Shown piece after piece: positions 17,302-25,943 of a DNA stretch of 64,000 bases. The position numbers were made by a program, and so were the translations under genes. The DNA is from SZUA-430 sp040080835. GTDB lineage: Bacteria > Pseudomonadota > Alphaproteobacteria > Micropepsales > Micropepsaceae. The notes beneath the pieces were generated by a model. The model saw nothing but the letters and a program-made list of their open reading frames with translations, had not been told where the DNA came from and did not search any database. Location: NCBI GenBank assembly GCA_040080835.1, contig JBEBHP010000013.1, forward strand, positions 75,980-139,979, given 5' to 3'. The stretch's first letter is position 1, and every line of letters begins with the position of its first letter.

Positions 17302-17885
17302 CACCGCACACCGTCTGGTTCATCCGGCACGGTGAAACGCAGTGGAATTCTGCCGGCCGCCTGCAGGGGCGTTCCGACAGTCCGCTTACACTGCGCGGAC
17401 GCGAGCAGGCTGCCCGCAATGGCGATACTCTGCTGCAGGCCGTTCCCGACTTTCAAAACTTGCATTTCGTTTCCAGCCCACTGGGGCGCACCCGCACGAC
17501 CATGGAAATCATGCGCGAACGCATCGGCCTTCCCGCTCACGGCTATGAAACGGACCACCGCCTCGCCGAGATGGGCTTTGGCGACTGGGAAGGTCTGACC
17601 TGGCCGCATATCCGCATCCACCGCAACGAAGAGTGGATGACACGCGAGCAAACGAAGTGGACGCACGCGGCCCGGGGCGGCGAGAGCTTCCGCGACGTTG
17701 CCGAGCGGCTTCGGGACTGGTTTGCCAGTATCGAGCACGACCTTGTCGTGGTCTCGCATGGCGCCGTGGGCCGGGTGCTGCGCGGGCTCTATCACCGCAT
17801 GTCCGAGCAGGACATCCCGGACCTCCCCAATCTGGAGCAGGACTGCATTTACCGTTTCGCCAAAGGGTCCGAAGCCACACTGTGA
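17298..17885 (+). CDS. Histidine phosphatase family protein (PGAM-like)
   Basis: A 195-residue phosphatase/mutase. ATG 17298 overlaps the fabI stop (ATGA) and places the family motif at the N-terminus: VWFIRHGETQWN with the phosphorylated His. RLQGRSDSPLTLRG and the second catalytic His in VVSHGAVGRVLRG complete the site. The EMGFGDWEGL segment provides the acid. Small PGAM-like proteins between fabI and aroC are common in Alphaproteobacteria; the substrate is not known and true glycolytic mutase activity is unlikely from length. Confidence 0.93.
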   Translation: MTPHTVWFIRHGETQWNSAGRLQGRSDSPLTLRGREQAARNGDTLLQAVPDFQNLHFVSSPLGRTRTTMEIMRERIGLPAHGYETDHRLAEMGFGDWEGLTWPHIRIHRNEEWMTREQTKWTHAARGGESFRDVAERLRDWFASIEHDLVVVSHGAVGRVLRGLYHRMSEQDIPDLPNLEQDCIYRFAKGSEATL

Positions 17886-17916
17886 TTGTGGACGGGATCG
17901 GGCTAGAACTAGGCAC

Positions 17917-19017
17917 ATGAGTCACAACACGTTCGGCCACCTTTTCCGTGTCACGACCTGGGGCGAAAGCCACGGGCCTGCGATCGGCTGCGTCGTGGAC
18001 GGCACGCCGCCCGGCATTGCACTTACCGAAGCCGACATCCAGCCGTTCATGGACAAGCGCCGCCCGGGCACATCGAAGTTCGTCACGCAGCGACAGGAGA
18101 CCGACATTGTCCGGATCCTTTCGGGCGTGTTCGGAGATGAACATACGGGCGGACAGGTCACGACCGGAACGCCGATTGCACTGCACATCGACAATGTCGA
18201 TGCGCGCTCGAAGGATTACTCCGAGATCAAGGACAAGTTCCGTCCGGGTCATGCCGACTATGCCTATTTCATCAAGTATGGGGTGCGCGACTATCGCGGC
18301 GGTGGGCGCCAGTCCGCACGGGAGACAGCGTCACGCGTGGCGGCGGGTGCCGTTGCGCGCAAAGTGCTGTCGCATATCGTGCCGGGTGGCGTGCGCATTC
18401 GTGGCGCGCTTGTTCAGGTTGGCCCGCACAAGATCGACCGGCGCAACTGGGACTGGGCGCAGGTCGAGAACAATCCTTTCTGGTCGCCCGACGCCGTGGC
18501 CGCGGCGCAGTGGGAGACATTCCTTGAGGAGACGCGCAAGGCGGGCTCTTCCTGCGGCGCCGTCGTCGAAGTGATCGCGGAGAACGTGCCAGCGGGTCTT
18601 GGTGCGCCGATCTACGGCAAGCTGGATACGGACCTTGCCGCCGCTATGATGTCGATCAACGCGGTCAAGGGTGTCGAAATTGGGGACGGCTTTGCCACGG
18701 CGGCACTTTCAGGCGAGCAGAATGCCGACGAGATGCGCATCAAGGACGGGCGCCCGCACTTCCTTTCCAACCATGCTGGTGGCGTGCTTGGTGGCATCTC
18801 GACTGGTCAGGACGTCGTCGTGCGCTTTGCGGTCAAGCCGACGTCGTCGATCCTGGCGCCGCGCCAGACCATCACGCGCGACGGCCAGGAGACCGACATC
18901 CAGACCAAAGGCCGCCACGATCCGTGTGTCGGCATCCGTGCGGTGCCGGTTGGCGAGGCCATGATGGCTTGTGTGCTTGCTGATCATCTGCTGCGGCACC
19001 GGGGACAGGTTGGGTAG
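17917..19017 (+). CDS. aroC: Chorismate synthase
   Basis: A 366-residue enzyme that converts EPSP to chorismate, ending the shikimate pathway; it needs reduced FMN. ATG 17917 gives the canonical N-terminus MSHNTFGHLFRVTTWGESHG (first signature). The second and third signatures are seen in RGGGRQSARETASRVAAG and in NHAGGVLGGISTGQ. Length is normal. It follows the phosphatase by 31 bases and is the last gene of the fabI operon; the next gene is convergent and begins 6 bases after its stop. Confidence 0.97.
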   Translation: MSHNTFGHLFRVTTWGESHGPAIGCVVDGTPPGIALTEADIQPFMDKRRPGTSKFVTQRQETDIVRILSGVFGDEHTGGQVTTGTPIALHIDNVDARSKDYSEIKDKFRPGHADYAYFIKYGVRDYRGGGRQSARETASRVAAGAVARKVLSHIVPGGVRIRGALVQVGPHKIDRRNWDWAQVENNPFWSPDAVAAAQWETFLEETRKAGSSCGAVVEVIAENVPAGLGAPIYGKLDTDLAAAMMSINAVKGVEIGDGFATAALSGEQNADEMRIKDGRPHFLSNHAGGVLGGISTGQDVVVRFAVKPTSSILAPRQTITRDGQETDIQTKGRHDPCVGIRAVPVGEAMMACVLADHLLRHRGQVG

Positions 19018-19022
19018 GGCCC

Positions 19023-19376
19023 TCAGTCGTCTCGCCGAGGGTTCCACCAGTCTCCGCTATCGTCTTCCATGGCCTTTTCCATGAAGTAACACATGAAGAG
19101 CGCTGTGCCGTCGCCTACCCTTTTGGGCCGCGACTTGAACTGCTGTTCAATAACTTTGAGCTGCTCCTTGCAAGTTTCGTCCGTGACAAACGGACCTTTT
19201 ATGGGTCCGTAATATGTCACCGACTTGAAACCCGTCGCCATCGAGCCGGACACGGCATAGCTGCTGTAGACGACGACATAGTGGCCCGACGATGTGAAGA
19301 TGCCGGCCCACGCCGCCGAAGCCAGCGCGGCGGAGGCAAACAACGAAATCAAGGTGAACTGCAAACGAAGGCTCAT
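19023..19376 (-). CDS. Exported small protein of unknown function
   Basis: A 117-residue protein with a signal peptide (MSLRLQFTLISLFASAALAS, cleavage near AWA-GIF). The mature 90 residues include VTYYGPIKGPFVTDETCKEQ and a second Cys in MCYFMEKA, which could form one disulfide. No family is recognised. It is convergent with aroC and follows the methyltransferase gene on the same strand by 15 bases. Confidence 0.7.
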   Translation of the reverse strand: MSLRLQFTLISLFASAALASAAWAGIFTSSGHYVVVYSSYAVSGSMATGFKSVTYYGPIKGPFVTDETCKEQLKVIEQQFKSRPKRVGDGTALFMCYFMEKAMEDDSGDWWNPRRDD

Positions 19377-19391
19377 ATCTGGACTCTCCGA

Positions 19392-20447
19392 TCATCGATC
19401 TTTGTGAAAGACAACAATTTTGGACAGAAACGCCGGCGTCATCGAATGCTGTGTGAGCCCAGGACAATTGAGCGTGTCGGCGAAAGTGGACTGGATGTCC
19501 CATTCCAGGTAGCTGGCAAAGTAAGGCTCGTGGAAGGCCTGCGGGAAGAACTCGGTGAGGGCTTCGAAGCCGGGGGTGTCGCCGGGCTGGATGGAGTCGA
19601 CCAGGACGAACAGGCCGCCGGGTTTCAGGACGCGGGCGATTTCCTTTGCGACGACTTGTCTGACGGCGGGTGGCAGTTCGTGGAAGAGATAGATGCAGGT
19701 GACGATGTCCTGGCTCGCGTCGAGCAACGGCATCTGCTCGGCGTTCGCTTCGAGGAAGCGCACGTCGCGCCAGGCTTTCAGTTCCTTGCGCGCGTGGTCG
19801 AGATAGGCGGAAGATAGGTCCAGCGCAGTCACGCCAAGCTTCGGCCAGTTGTCTTTCACGAAGCTCAGGAACCGTCCTGTCCCTGTCGCGACGTCGAGCA
19901 GACTCAGCGTGCGCTGGTCGCGGCCCTTCATGAACTCGGCGATGGGCACGAGCGCCTGACGGCGCATGGCATCGGCCGTGCCGCCGAAGAGTGTCTCGAC
20001 CTGGAAGTCGTAGCGCTTGGCAGAGTCTTCCGTCAGCCAGCCACCGGTCTGGAAGTGGAAGTTCTGCATGTAGTAGTCAGGCATGCCCTGTCGCGGCTCT
20101 TCGGCCTTCACTTCGTCATGCACGTGGTCGCGACGCCTGCGCGCCACCTCCGGCACGTCGCGCAGGAAGTCGATCGAGTTGCGCAAGGCAGCGACTGCAC
20201 CGCGATCGAGAACCGCGGGCGCTGCATAGAGGCCCTGCTCTATGTTCTTCCAGTCGCGCTCGAACAGCCTCTGCATTTCGCCCAGGAAGAGTTTGCGGTT
20301 CGGATAGTCGTTCTCGACCATCACGCCCTTTTCAGCAAAGGCGGTCTTGCGGCCCATGCGGTTCGCCAAGATATGGTGCCCGCCGAACCATGCGACGCGG
20401 GCTGACTGGGTCATGCGGTAGAGTGTGCGCGCAATCTCGTTTGCCAT
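19392..20447 (-). CDS. Class I SAM-dependent methyltransferase
   Basis: A 351-residue protein. The Rossmann methyltransferase core is in the C-terminal half: LLDVATGTGRFLSFV (SAM motif I), VTALDLSSAYL (acidic motif II), LEANAEQMPLLDASQDIVTC (motifs III-IV) and ARVLKPGGLFVLVDSI (motif V). The N-terminal 130 residues are helical and charged and hold no motif I know. The arrangement recalls UbiE/COQ5-like and chloroplast methyltransferases of unknown substrate. It lies 6 bases downstream of the rRNA methyltransferase gene and is probably co-transcribed with it. Confidence 0.88.
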   Translation of the reverse strand: MANEIARTLYRMTQSARVAWFGGHHILANRMGRKTAFAEKGVMVENDYPNRKLFLGEMQRLFERDWKNIEQGLYAAPAVLDRGAVAALRNSIDFLRDVPEVARRRRDHVHDEVKAEEPRQGMPDYYMQNFHFQTGGWLTEDSAKRYDFQVETLFGGTADAMRRQALVPIAEFMKGRDQRTLSLLDVATGTGRFLSFVKDNWPKLGVTALDLSSAYLDHARKELKAWRDVRFLEANAEQMPLLDASQDIVTCIYLFHELPPAVRQVVAKEIARVLKPGGLFVLVDSIQPGDTPGFEALTEFFPQAFHEPYFASYLEWDIQSTFADTLNCPGLTQHSMTPAFLSKIVVFHKDR

Positions 20448-20453
20448 GGCGCC

Positions 20454-21692
20454 CTATGTCCGTTCAAACAGCGCCGTCAGTTCGATGTGGGCGGACCAGA
20501 GGAACTGGTCGATGGGCCGCACGGTCTTCAGCTGATAGCCGCCGTCCATCAGTATACGTGCGTCGCGAGCGAATGTCGCTGGGTTGCAGGACACCGAAGC
20601 GATCGTGCGGACCTGCGAAGCCGCGAGTTGCTCGACCTGGGAGCGGGCGCCTGCACGGGGTGGGTCGATGACCACGCCGTCGAAGGCGTCGAGCTCGTGC
20701 TTCAGCAGCGGGCGCCGGAACAAGTCGCGACGCTCCGCGCTGGTTGGCTTCAGTCCCTGTGTGGCGCGCAGGGCCTGCGCCAGTGCACCAACGGCGTCCG
20801 CGTCGCTGTCAAAGGCCGACACCGCGTGTGAACTGGCCAGTGGCAACGTGAAGGCACCGCAGCCGCTGAAGAGATCGGCGACCTTCCTGGCCTTCGCGAG
20901 ATCTTCCTTCAAATGGGCCAGCATCGTGGCTTCCGCCTCGCGCGTCGCCTGCAGGAAGACGCCAGCGGGAATTTCGACTGAGGCCGAGCCCCAGGACATG
21001 GCTGGCGGCGCCGATTGCAGGATCAGCTCGCCGTTGATGGTCAGCCGCACGATGCGCAGGCGGTCGGCAAGCATCGCAAAGCGCGTGCGCTGGTCGCGGT
21101 CGAGCTTTAGGCCCGGAATGCCGAAGAAGGCGTCGATGCCCGTGTCGGTCAGCGTCAGCATAATCTCGCTGGAGCCGCGGTCCGGCAGTTCTTCGGCGAG
21201 CGCGCCGCGCAGGCGGGGCACGATCTTCAGCAGGTCCGGATGCAGGACGGGACACATCTCCATGTCAGCGATGAAGTGGCTGCCGCGCTCGTGAAAGCCG
21301 AGCACGATGCCGTCACTGGTTCTGCGGGCCGACATCGAGGCGCGGCGGCGCGTGCCGGGCGCGATAGCGACGGTCGGTTCGACATTCACGCCGGTCAGGC
21401 CGCGCTGCTCGAGCGCGATGATGACCTGCTGGCGCTTCCACTCGCGATAGGCGGTGGCTTCCATGTGCTGGAGGGCGCAGCCGCCGCAGACGCCGAAGTG
21501 GCGGCAGGACGGCTCGACGCGGTGCGGGCTTGGCTTGAGGATGCGGATGACATTGCTGCCGTCGGCGTCCTGCTCGATCGCGACGTCCTCGCCGTCGAGC
21601 GTATAAGGCACGAAGGTGCCATCGGCGGCTTCGCCATCTCCCTTGTGGCCGACGCGGAGGATTTGAACGGTCTTCCCTGGGAGCGCGGACAT
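20454..21692 (-). CDS. RlmD/TrmA-type RNA (uracil-5-)-methyltransferase
   Basis: A 412-residue class I RNA m5U methyltransferase. A [4Fe-4S] cluster site is visible in SCRHFGVCGGCALQH, with the fourth Cys later (EMCPV). The SAM site is LFSGCGAFTLPLA; VIDPPRAGARS and SVSCNPATFARD carry the conserved DPPR and the catalytic Cys. The N-terminus is short for a full TRAM domain. The start ATG at 21692 lies inside a REP palindrome, so the first residues MSALPG are encoded by the repeat. The target (23S U747/U1939 or tRNA) cannot be decided here. Confidence 0.88.
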   Translation of the reverse strand: MSALPGKTVQILRVGHKGDGEAADGTFVPYTLDGEDVAIEQDADGSNVIRILKPSPHRVEPSCRHFGVCGGCALQHMEATAYREWKRQQVIIALEQRGLTGVNVEPTVAIAPGTRRRASMSARRTSDGIVLGFHERGSHFIADMEMCPVLHPDLLKIVPRLRGALAEELPDRGSSEIMLTLTDTGIDAFFGIPGLKLDRDQRTRFAMLADRLRIVRLTINGELILQSAPPAMSWGSASVEIPAGVFLQATREAEATMLAHLKEDLAKARKVADLFSGCGAFTLPLASSHAVSAFDSDADAVGALAQALRATQGLKPTSAERRDLFRRPLLKHELDAFDGVVIDPPRAGARSQVEQLAASQVRTIASVSCNPATFARDARILMDGGYQLKTVRPIDQFLWSAHIELTALFERT

Positions 21693-21741
21693 CCTGTCCG
21701 CCCTAAAGTACGAAGAGCGGACAGGATGTCCGCGCTCCCAG
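21677..21741. repeat. Perfect REP-type inverted repeat, 25-base arms
   Basis: Arms at 21677-21701 and 21717-21741 are exact reverse complements with a 15-base loop. Each arm itself holds a small palindrome, GCGGACA-TCC-TGTCCGC, preceded by CTGGGAGC, the usual REP design of a foldback with a short conserved tag. It sits between the RNA methyltransferase gene and the RAYT gene and supplies the methyltransferase start codon. Confidence 0.85.
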
Positions 21742-21824
21742 CAATCTACACGCTCGGGAATGGTCTGCCATAAATTTGCCTCGACTGTTTCTTATAGAGA
21801 GCGTGCTAGCAGAAGAGGGCCAAA

Positions 21825-22457
21825 TTGTCATCGCAAACACTACGTGTTTATTGGCACTCCCGTGGCTATCTGCCTCATTTTGAGGCCGGAGAGACCCCGC
21901 AGTCGATTACCTTCCGCCTTGGTGACAGTTTGCCAGCAAGTTTGCTTGCGCAGGTGCAGACTGAATTGCAATCGCTTCCTGAAACGCAGGCGGCGCAAGA
22001 GCGTCGCAAGCGAATTGAGGTGTTGCTCGATCAAGGACGAGGTCACCGTCATCTGGCTGATGCTCGCGTCGCTGCGTCGGTTGAAACAGCTCTGCTTCAT
22101 TTTGACGGCCAGCGGTACAGGCTGCATGCGTGGTGCGTCATGCCAAATCACATCCACGTGCTGGTTACGCCGCAGGGAACAAACACCTTGTCGAAAATCC
22201 TGCAGAGCTGGAAATCATTCACTGGCAACAGGGCAAATGAGATCCTTGGGCGCAAAGGTACATTCTGGGCTCCCGACTATCATGATCGCTTCATCCGCGA
22301 TGAAGCTCACTTTGGGACAGCAGTGAACTACATCGCCCTCAATCCTGTCAAAGCAGGGCTGTGCTCCACGGCCGAGGATTGGCGGTATTCAAGTTCGTGG
22401 GCGGGTAGAACGCAAGTTTCTCTTCCCGGGACCGCGGACATCTTTTCCGCCTTCTGA
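21825..22457 (+). CDS. REP-associated tyrosine transposase (RAYT, Y1/TnpA_REP family)
   Basis: A 210-residue single-strand transposase of the HUH class. The HUH motif is in CVMPNHIHVLVTP and the catalytic Tyr in NYIALNPVKAGL. WKSFTGNRANEIL and FWAPDYHDRFIRDE are further family blocks. TTG 21825 is taken as start because AGAGGG lies five bases before it. The gene is flanked on both sides by REP palindromes, and the last codons (TADIFSAF) are encoded by the downstream REP. RAYTs are single-copy housekeeping-like transposases thought to spread or maintain REPs; active excision need not be assumed. Confidence 0.93.
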   Translation: MSSQTLRVYWHSRGYLPHFEAGETPQSITFRLGDSLPASLLAQVQTELQSLPETQAAQERRKRIEVLLDQGRGHRHLADARVAASVETALLHFDGQRYRLHAWCVMPNHIHVLVTPQGTNTLSKILQSWKSFTGNRANEILGRKGTFWAPDYHDRFIRDEAHFGTAVNYIALNPVKAGLCSTAEDWRYSSSWAGRTQVSLPGTADIFSAF

Positions 22458-22487
22458 AAAGAGCGGGCTGGAAGCCCGCGCTCCCAG
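22428..22487. repeat. REP pair downstream of the RAYT gene
   Basis: Two REP units in opposite orientation: 22428-22450 (GGGACCGCGGACATCTTTTC...), imperfect, and 22463-22487, whose core GCGGGCT-GGA-AGCCCGC is a perfect foldback followed by GCTCCCAG. The tag CTGGGAGC is shared with the upstream copy. The pair overlaps the RAYT stop and ends three bases before the dxs stop, so it may also separate two convergent transcripts. Confidence 0.75.
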
Positions 22488-22490
22488 GAA

Positions 22491-24428
22491 TTACGCCCGC
22501 AATACGCTGGTTGCTTCGCGGCCAAGCGCGGTGAGTGCCCTTGCCACGATGTGCTGGGCGTTGAGGCCGGCGACGTCGTACTGCCGGCTTTGCGTATCGT
22601 GGTCTATGAAGATGTCTGGCAGCGTCATTGCGCGGAACTTGCAGCCACGGTCAAACAGGCCGGCGTTCGCCATGAACTGCATGACGTGGGCCGCGAAGCC
22701 ACCGATGGCGCCGTCCTCGATCGTGATCAGCACTTCGTGGTTTGCTGCGAGGCGACGGACAAGGTCTTCGTCAAGCGGCTTGCAGAAGCGGGCATCGGCG
22801 ACTGTGGTTGGCAACCCGCGGGCCGCCAGATCGTCTGCGGCCTTGAGCGCTTCCGGCAGCCTGGTACCAAAGCTCAAGATCGCGATCTTGGAACCTTCGC
22901 GCATGATGCGGCCCTTGCCGATCTCGAGCACGGTGCCCCTGGCCGGTAGTTCGATGCCGACGCCGTCGCCGCGCGGATAGCGAACCGAGGACGGCCGGTC
23001 GTTGATGGCGACCTGGGTTGCCACCATGTTGCGAAGTTCGAGTTCGTCAGACGGCGCCATGACGACAAAGCCCGGCAACGTCGCGAGGAAGGTCGTATCG
23101 AACGAACCTGCATGCGTGGCGCCGTCTGCACCAACGAGGCCTGCCCGGTCGATGGCAAAGCGCACTGGCAGTCCCTGGATCGCCACATCGTGGACGACCT
23201 GGTCATAGCCGCGCTGCAGGAAGGTCGAGTAGATCACGGCAAAAGGCTTCAGGCCTTCCGTCGCAAGTCCTGCCGCGAATGTGACCGCGTGCTGTTCGGC
23301 AATACCCACGTCGAAGCAACGTTTCGGGAAACGCTTTTCGAACAGGTCGAGGCCCGTACCTGATGGCATGGCCGCCGTGATGGCGACGATCCTGTCGTCG
23401 GCTTCGGCCTCCGCGATCAGGCTTTCGGCGAATATTTTCGTGTAGGACGGCGCGTTGGAGATGCTCTTCTTCTGCGCTCCGGTGATGACGTCGAACTTGA
23501 CGACACCATGATATTTGTCAGCCGAGCTTTCAGCAGGCGCGTAGCCCTTGCCCTTCTGGGTCACGACGTGGACAAGGATCGGGCGGTCGATTTCGGAGTC
23601 TCGCACATTCTGCAGAACGGGCAGCAGATGGTCCATGTTGTGGCCATCGATCGGGCCAACGTAATAGAGGCCAAGCTCCTCGAACATCGTGCCGCCCATC
23701 GCCAGGCCGTGGGTGTAACGTTCGGCCTTGCGGGCTGTGTCCTCGACGAAGTGAGGCATCTTCTGCGCCAACTGCTTGGCGAAGTTGCGCAGGGTCTGGT
23801 AGGTCGAAGACGAGACGACGCGGGACAGGTAAGCGCTCATGCCACCGACGGGCGGCGCGATCGACATGTCGTTGTCGTTCAGGATAATGATCAGCCGCGT
23901 GCGCGAAGCACCGGCGTTGTTCATCGCCTCGTAGGCCATGCCCGCCGACATCGCCCCGTCACCGATCACGCAGATAATGTTGCGCTTCTCGTTGTTGAGG
24001 TCGCGCGCGACGGCCATGCCGAGGCCGGCCGAAATCGACGTTGACGAGTGGGCAGCACCGAACGGGTCGTACTCGCTTTCGCTACGCTTGGTGAAGCCCG
24101 AGAGGCCTCCACCCTGGCGCAGCGTGCGGATACGGTTGCGGCGACCGGTCAGGATCTTGTGCGGATAGGCCTGGTGGCCGACGTCCCAGATCAGGCGGTC
24201 GTGCGGTGTCTGGAAGATGTGATGGAGTGCCACGGTCAACTCGACAACACCCAGGCCCGCGCCCAGGTGGCCGCCGGTGACGGAGACGGCATCGATTGTT
24301 TCCCGTCGCAGTTCGTCGGCGAGCTGCTTCAGTTCATCGCGCGAGAAGTGGCGCGTGTCTGCCGGTGTCTTGACCTTGTCGAGAAGCGGTGTGAGCAGTG
24401 GCATTGGACCCAACAAAACTGACTGCAA
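22491..24428 (-). CDS. dxs: 1-deoxy-D-xylulose-5-phosphate synthase
   Basis: A 645-residue thiamine-diphosphate enzyme that condenses pyruvate and glyceraldehyde 3-phosphate, the entry step of the MEP isoprenoid pathway. N-terminal HLGAGLGVVELTVALHH, the ThDP motif GDGAMSAGMAYEAMNNAG, and the transketolase-like pyrimidine domain (GIAEQHAVTFAAGLA and DRAGLVGADGATHAG) are all present; length is normal. It is the last gene of the xseB-ispA-dxs cluster, 50 bases after ispA. Confidence 0.97.
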   Translation of the reverse strand: MQSVLLGPMPLLTPLLDKVKTPADTRHFSRDELKQLADELRRETIDAVSVTGGHLGAGLGVVELTVALHHIFQTPHDRLIWDVGHQAYPHKILTGRRNRIRTLRQGGGLSGFTKRSESEYDPFGAAHSSTSISAGLGMAVARDLNNEKRNIICVIGDGAMSAGMAYEAMNNAGASRTRLIIILNDNDMSIAPPVGGMSAYLSRVVSSSTYQTLRNFAKQLAQKMPHFVEDTARKAERYTHGLAMGGTMFEELGLYYVGPIDGHNMDHLLPVLQNVRDSEIDRPILVHVVTQKGKGYAPAESSADKYHGVVKFDVITGAQKKSISNAPSYTKIFAESLIAEAEADDRIVAITAAMPSGTGLDLFEKRFPKRCFDVGIAEQHAVTFAAGLATEGLKPFAVIYSTFLQRGYDQVVHDVAIQGLPVRFAIDRAGLVGADGATHAGSFDTTFLATLPGFVVMAPSDELELRNMVATQVAINDRPSSVRYPRGDGVGIELPARGTVLEIGKGRIMREGSKIAILSFGTRLPEALKAADDLAARGLPTTVADARFCKPLDEDLVRRLAANHEVLITIEDGAIGGFAAHVMQFMANAGLFDRGCKFRAMTLPDIFIDHDTQSRQYDVAGLNAQHIVARALTALGREATSVLRA

Positions 24429-24478
24429 AAGGCGCAGTCAACAGAGTAACTTTCCCACGGTGCCTATCGTTGCGGCAT

Positions 24479-25372
24479 TTACGCGCGCCGATTAACGACA
24501 AACGACACAAGGCCGCGCAAAAGATCGGCTTTTTCATCGAAGACATCAAGGTGCGCCGCTGCCTGGCTGGCCAGGATTTCGGCTTGAGCGCGCGCCCTTT
24601 CGGCGCCGAGTATTGTGACGAAAGTCGCTTTGCCTGCCTTTTCATCCTTGCGTGCCGCCTTGCCCATCACGCCCGGATCACCTTCGTGGTCGAGGAGATC
24701 GTCGGTGATCTGGTAAGCCAATCCCAGATCATGCGCAAAGTTCGTGAGCGCATGACGCATCTGGAGCGAGGTGCGCCCCATGATGGCACCCGCTTCGCAG
24801 GCAAATGAAATCAGCGCGCCCGTCTTCAGGCGCTGCATGCGAGTGATCTGCCCGATGTCTGCGAGAATGTCCTTGCCACAGATGTCGATCATCTGGCCAC
24901 CGACCATGCCCGCGAAACCTGCCGCCTGAGACAGGCGCAGTACGAGGTCGGCGCGCACATGTGGATCGGGATGTGTTTCGTGCGAGGCCAGCAGCGTGAA
25001 CGCGTGCGTAAGCAGCGCGTCGCCTGCGAGGATCGCGGTCGCCTCATCGAACTTCCTGTGCGTCGTCGGCTTGCCGCGGCGCAGGTCGTCATTGTCCATT
25101 GCCGGCAGGTCGTCGTGAACCAGCGAATAGGCGTGCACGCATTCAATGGCTGCAGCCACGCGCGAGAGGGCGCGACGGTCGACGCCGAACTGCCGGCCCG
25201 ACTGAAGCACCAGGAAAGCGCGAATGCGTTTTCCGCCCTGCATCGTTGCGTAGCGCATCGCCTCGATCACGCGCGCCTGCGGTCCGATGGCTTCGGGCAA
25301 CAGCTCGTTCAGCACATCTTCCATGAAGACGGCAATTTCGTTCAGTGCAGGCTCTATGGGAGAGATCGTCAT
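24479..25372 (-). CDS. ispA: Farnesyl/geranyl diphosphate synthase
   Basis: A 297-residue short-chain prenyltransferase. First Asp-rich motif: VHDDLPAMDNDDLRRGKPT (DDxxxxD as in bacterial FPP synthases); second: QITDDLLDHEGD. GGKRIRAFLVLQSG is the IPP-binding lysine/arginine block. The two residues between the Asp pairs of the first motif fit the bacterial FPP type, so C15 (or C10) product is expected. It lies 9 bases after xseB and upstream of dxs, the standard cluster. Confidence 0.94.
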   Translation of the reverse strand: MTISPIEPALNEIAVFMEDVLNELLPEAIGPQARVIEAMRYATMQGGKRIRAFLVLQSGRQFGVDRRALSRVAAAIECVHAYSLVHDDLPAMDNDDLRRGKPTTHRKFDEATAILAGDALLTHAFTLLASHETHPDPHVRADLVLRLSQAAGFAGMVGGQMIDICGKDILADIGQITRMQRLKTGALISFACEAGAIMGRTSLQMRHALTNFAHDLGLAYQITDDLLDHEGDPGVMGKAARKDEKAGKATFVTILGAERARAQAEILASQAAAHLDVFDEKADLLRGLVSFVVNRRA

Positions 25373-25381
25373 GGTCGCGCC

Positions 25382-25636
25382 TTATTTCGTATCAAACGGT
25401 GCCGTCGACGGCGCGCCGCCCGGGCCAATGACGATTTTCTCGATACGCGCCTCAGCGTCACGCAACTTGGATTCGCAGTGCGCCTTGAGGGCTGTACCCT
25501 TTTCGTAGATCGCGATGGATTCCTCGAGCGGCACCTGGCCCTTTTCGAGCTGCTGGACGATGGTCTCGAGCTGCTGAAGTGCCTGCTCGAATGACAGTTT
25601 CGAGAAGTCTTCGGCCTTTTTATCTTCTTTTGCCAT
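25382..25636 (-). CDS. xseB: Exodeoxyribonuclease VII small subunit
   Basis: An 84-residue helical protein that partners XseA in the ExoVII nuclease. LSFEQALQQLETIVQQLEKG is followed by PLEESIAIYEKGTALKAHCE, the complete family signature; the tail is Pro/Gly-rich and variable. It is the first gene of xseB-ispA-dxs. The large subunit gene is not in the window. Confidence 0.95.
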   Translation of the reverse strand: MAKEDKKAEDFSKLSFEQALQQLETIVQQLEKGQVPLEESIAIYEKGTALKAHCESKLRDAEARIEKIVIGPGGAPSTAPFDTK

Positions 25637-25719
25637 TTACCGGTCCTGGGGTTTCAATTCGATGGGCGTCTATACAGGATTTGGGAGGGAGAGGTCCACC
25701 TGTGGAAAATCGAGATTTC

Positions 25720-25925
25720 ACCACCAAGGACACCAAGGCGCTGTACGCCTTCGAATTGTCCGAGCATCTTCGAGCTCTTTGCGCTCTTTGAGTTTCAAAT
25801 ATTCTTCCAAACCGCATCGGCCCAATCCCGTCCCTGAATTTTAAACGCGAAGATCTCAAAGGACTCCAAGTTGCCGCGCGCCATGCGTGGAAATCAGTGC
25901 ACAACGCCTTGGTGTTCTTGGTGGT
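25720..25925. repeat. Inverted-repeat element filling the xseB/deacetylase gap
   Basis: The 307-base gap between xseB and the deacetylase gene holds no credible gene. It contains a 206-base block bounded by 21-base inverted repeats, ACCACCAAGGACACCAAGGC (25720-25740) and its reverse complement with a single mismatch (25905-25925). The ends carry a repeated CCAAGGACAC-like tag; the middle has further AAAGAGC/CTCTTT and CAAAG/CTTTG pieces that could pair. It looks like an intergenic palindromic or MITE-like repeat rather than a promoter. Confidence 0.6.
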
Positions 25926-25943
25926 TCCTAAAAAGCAAGGCAA

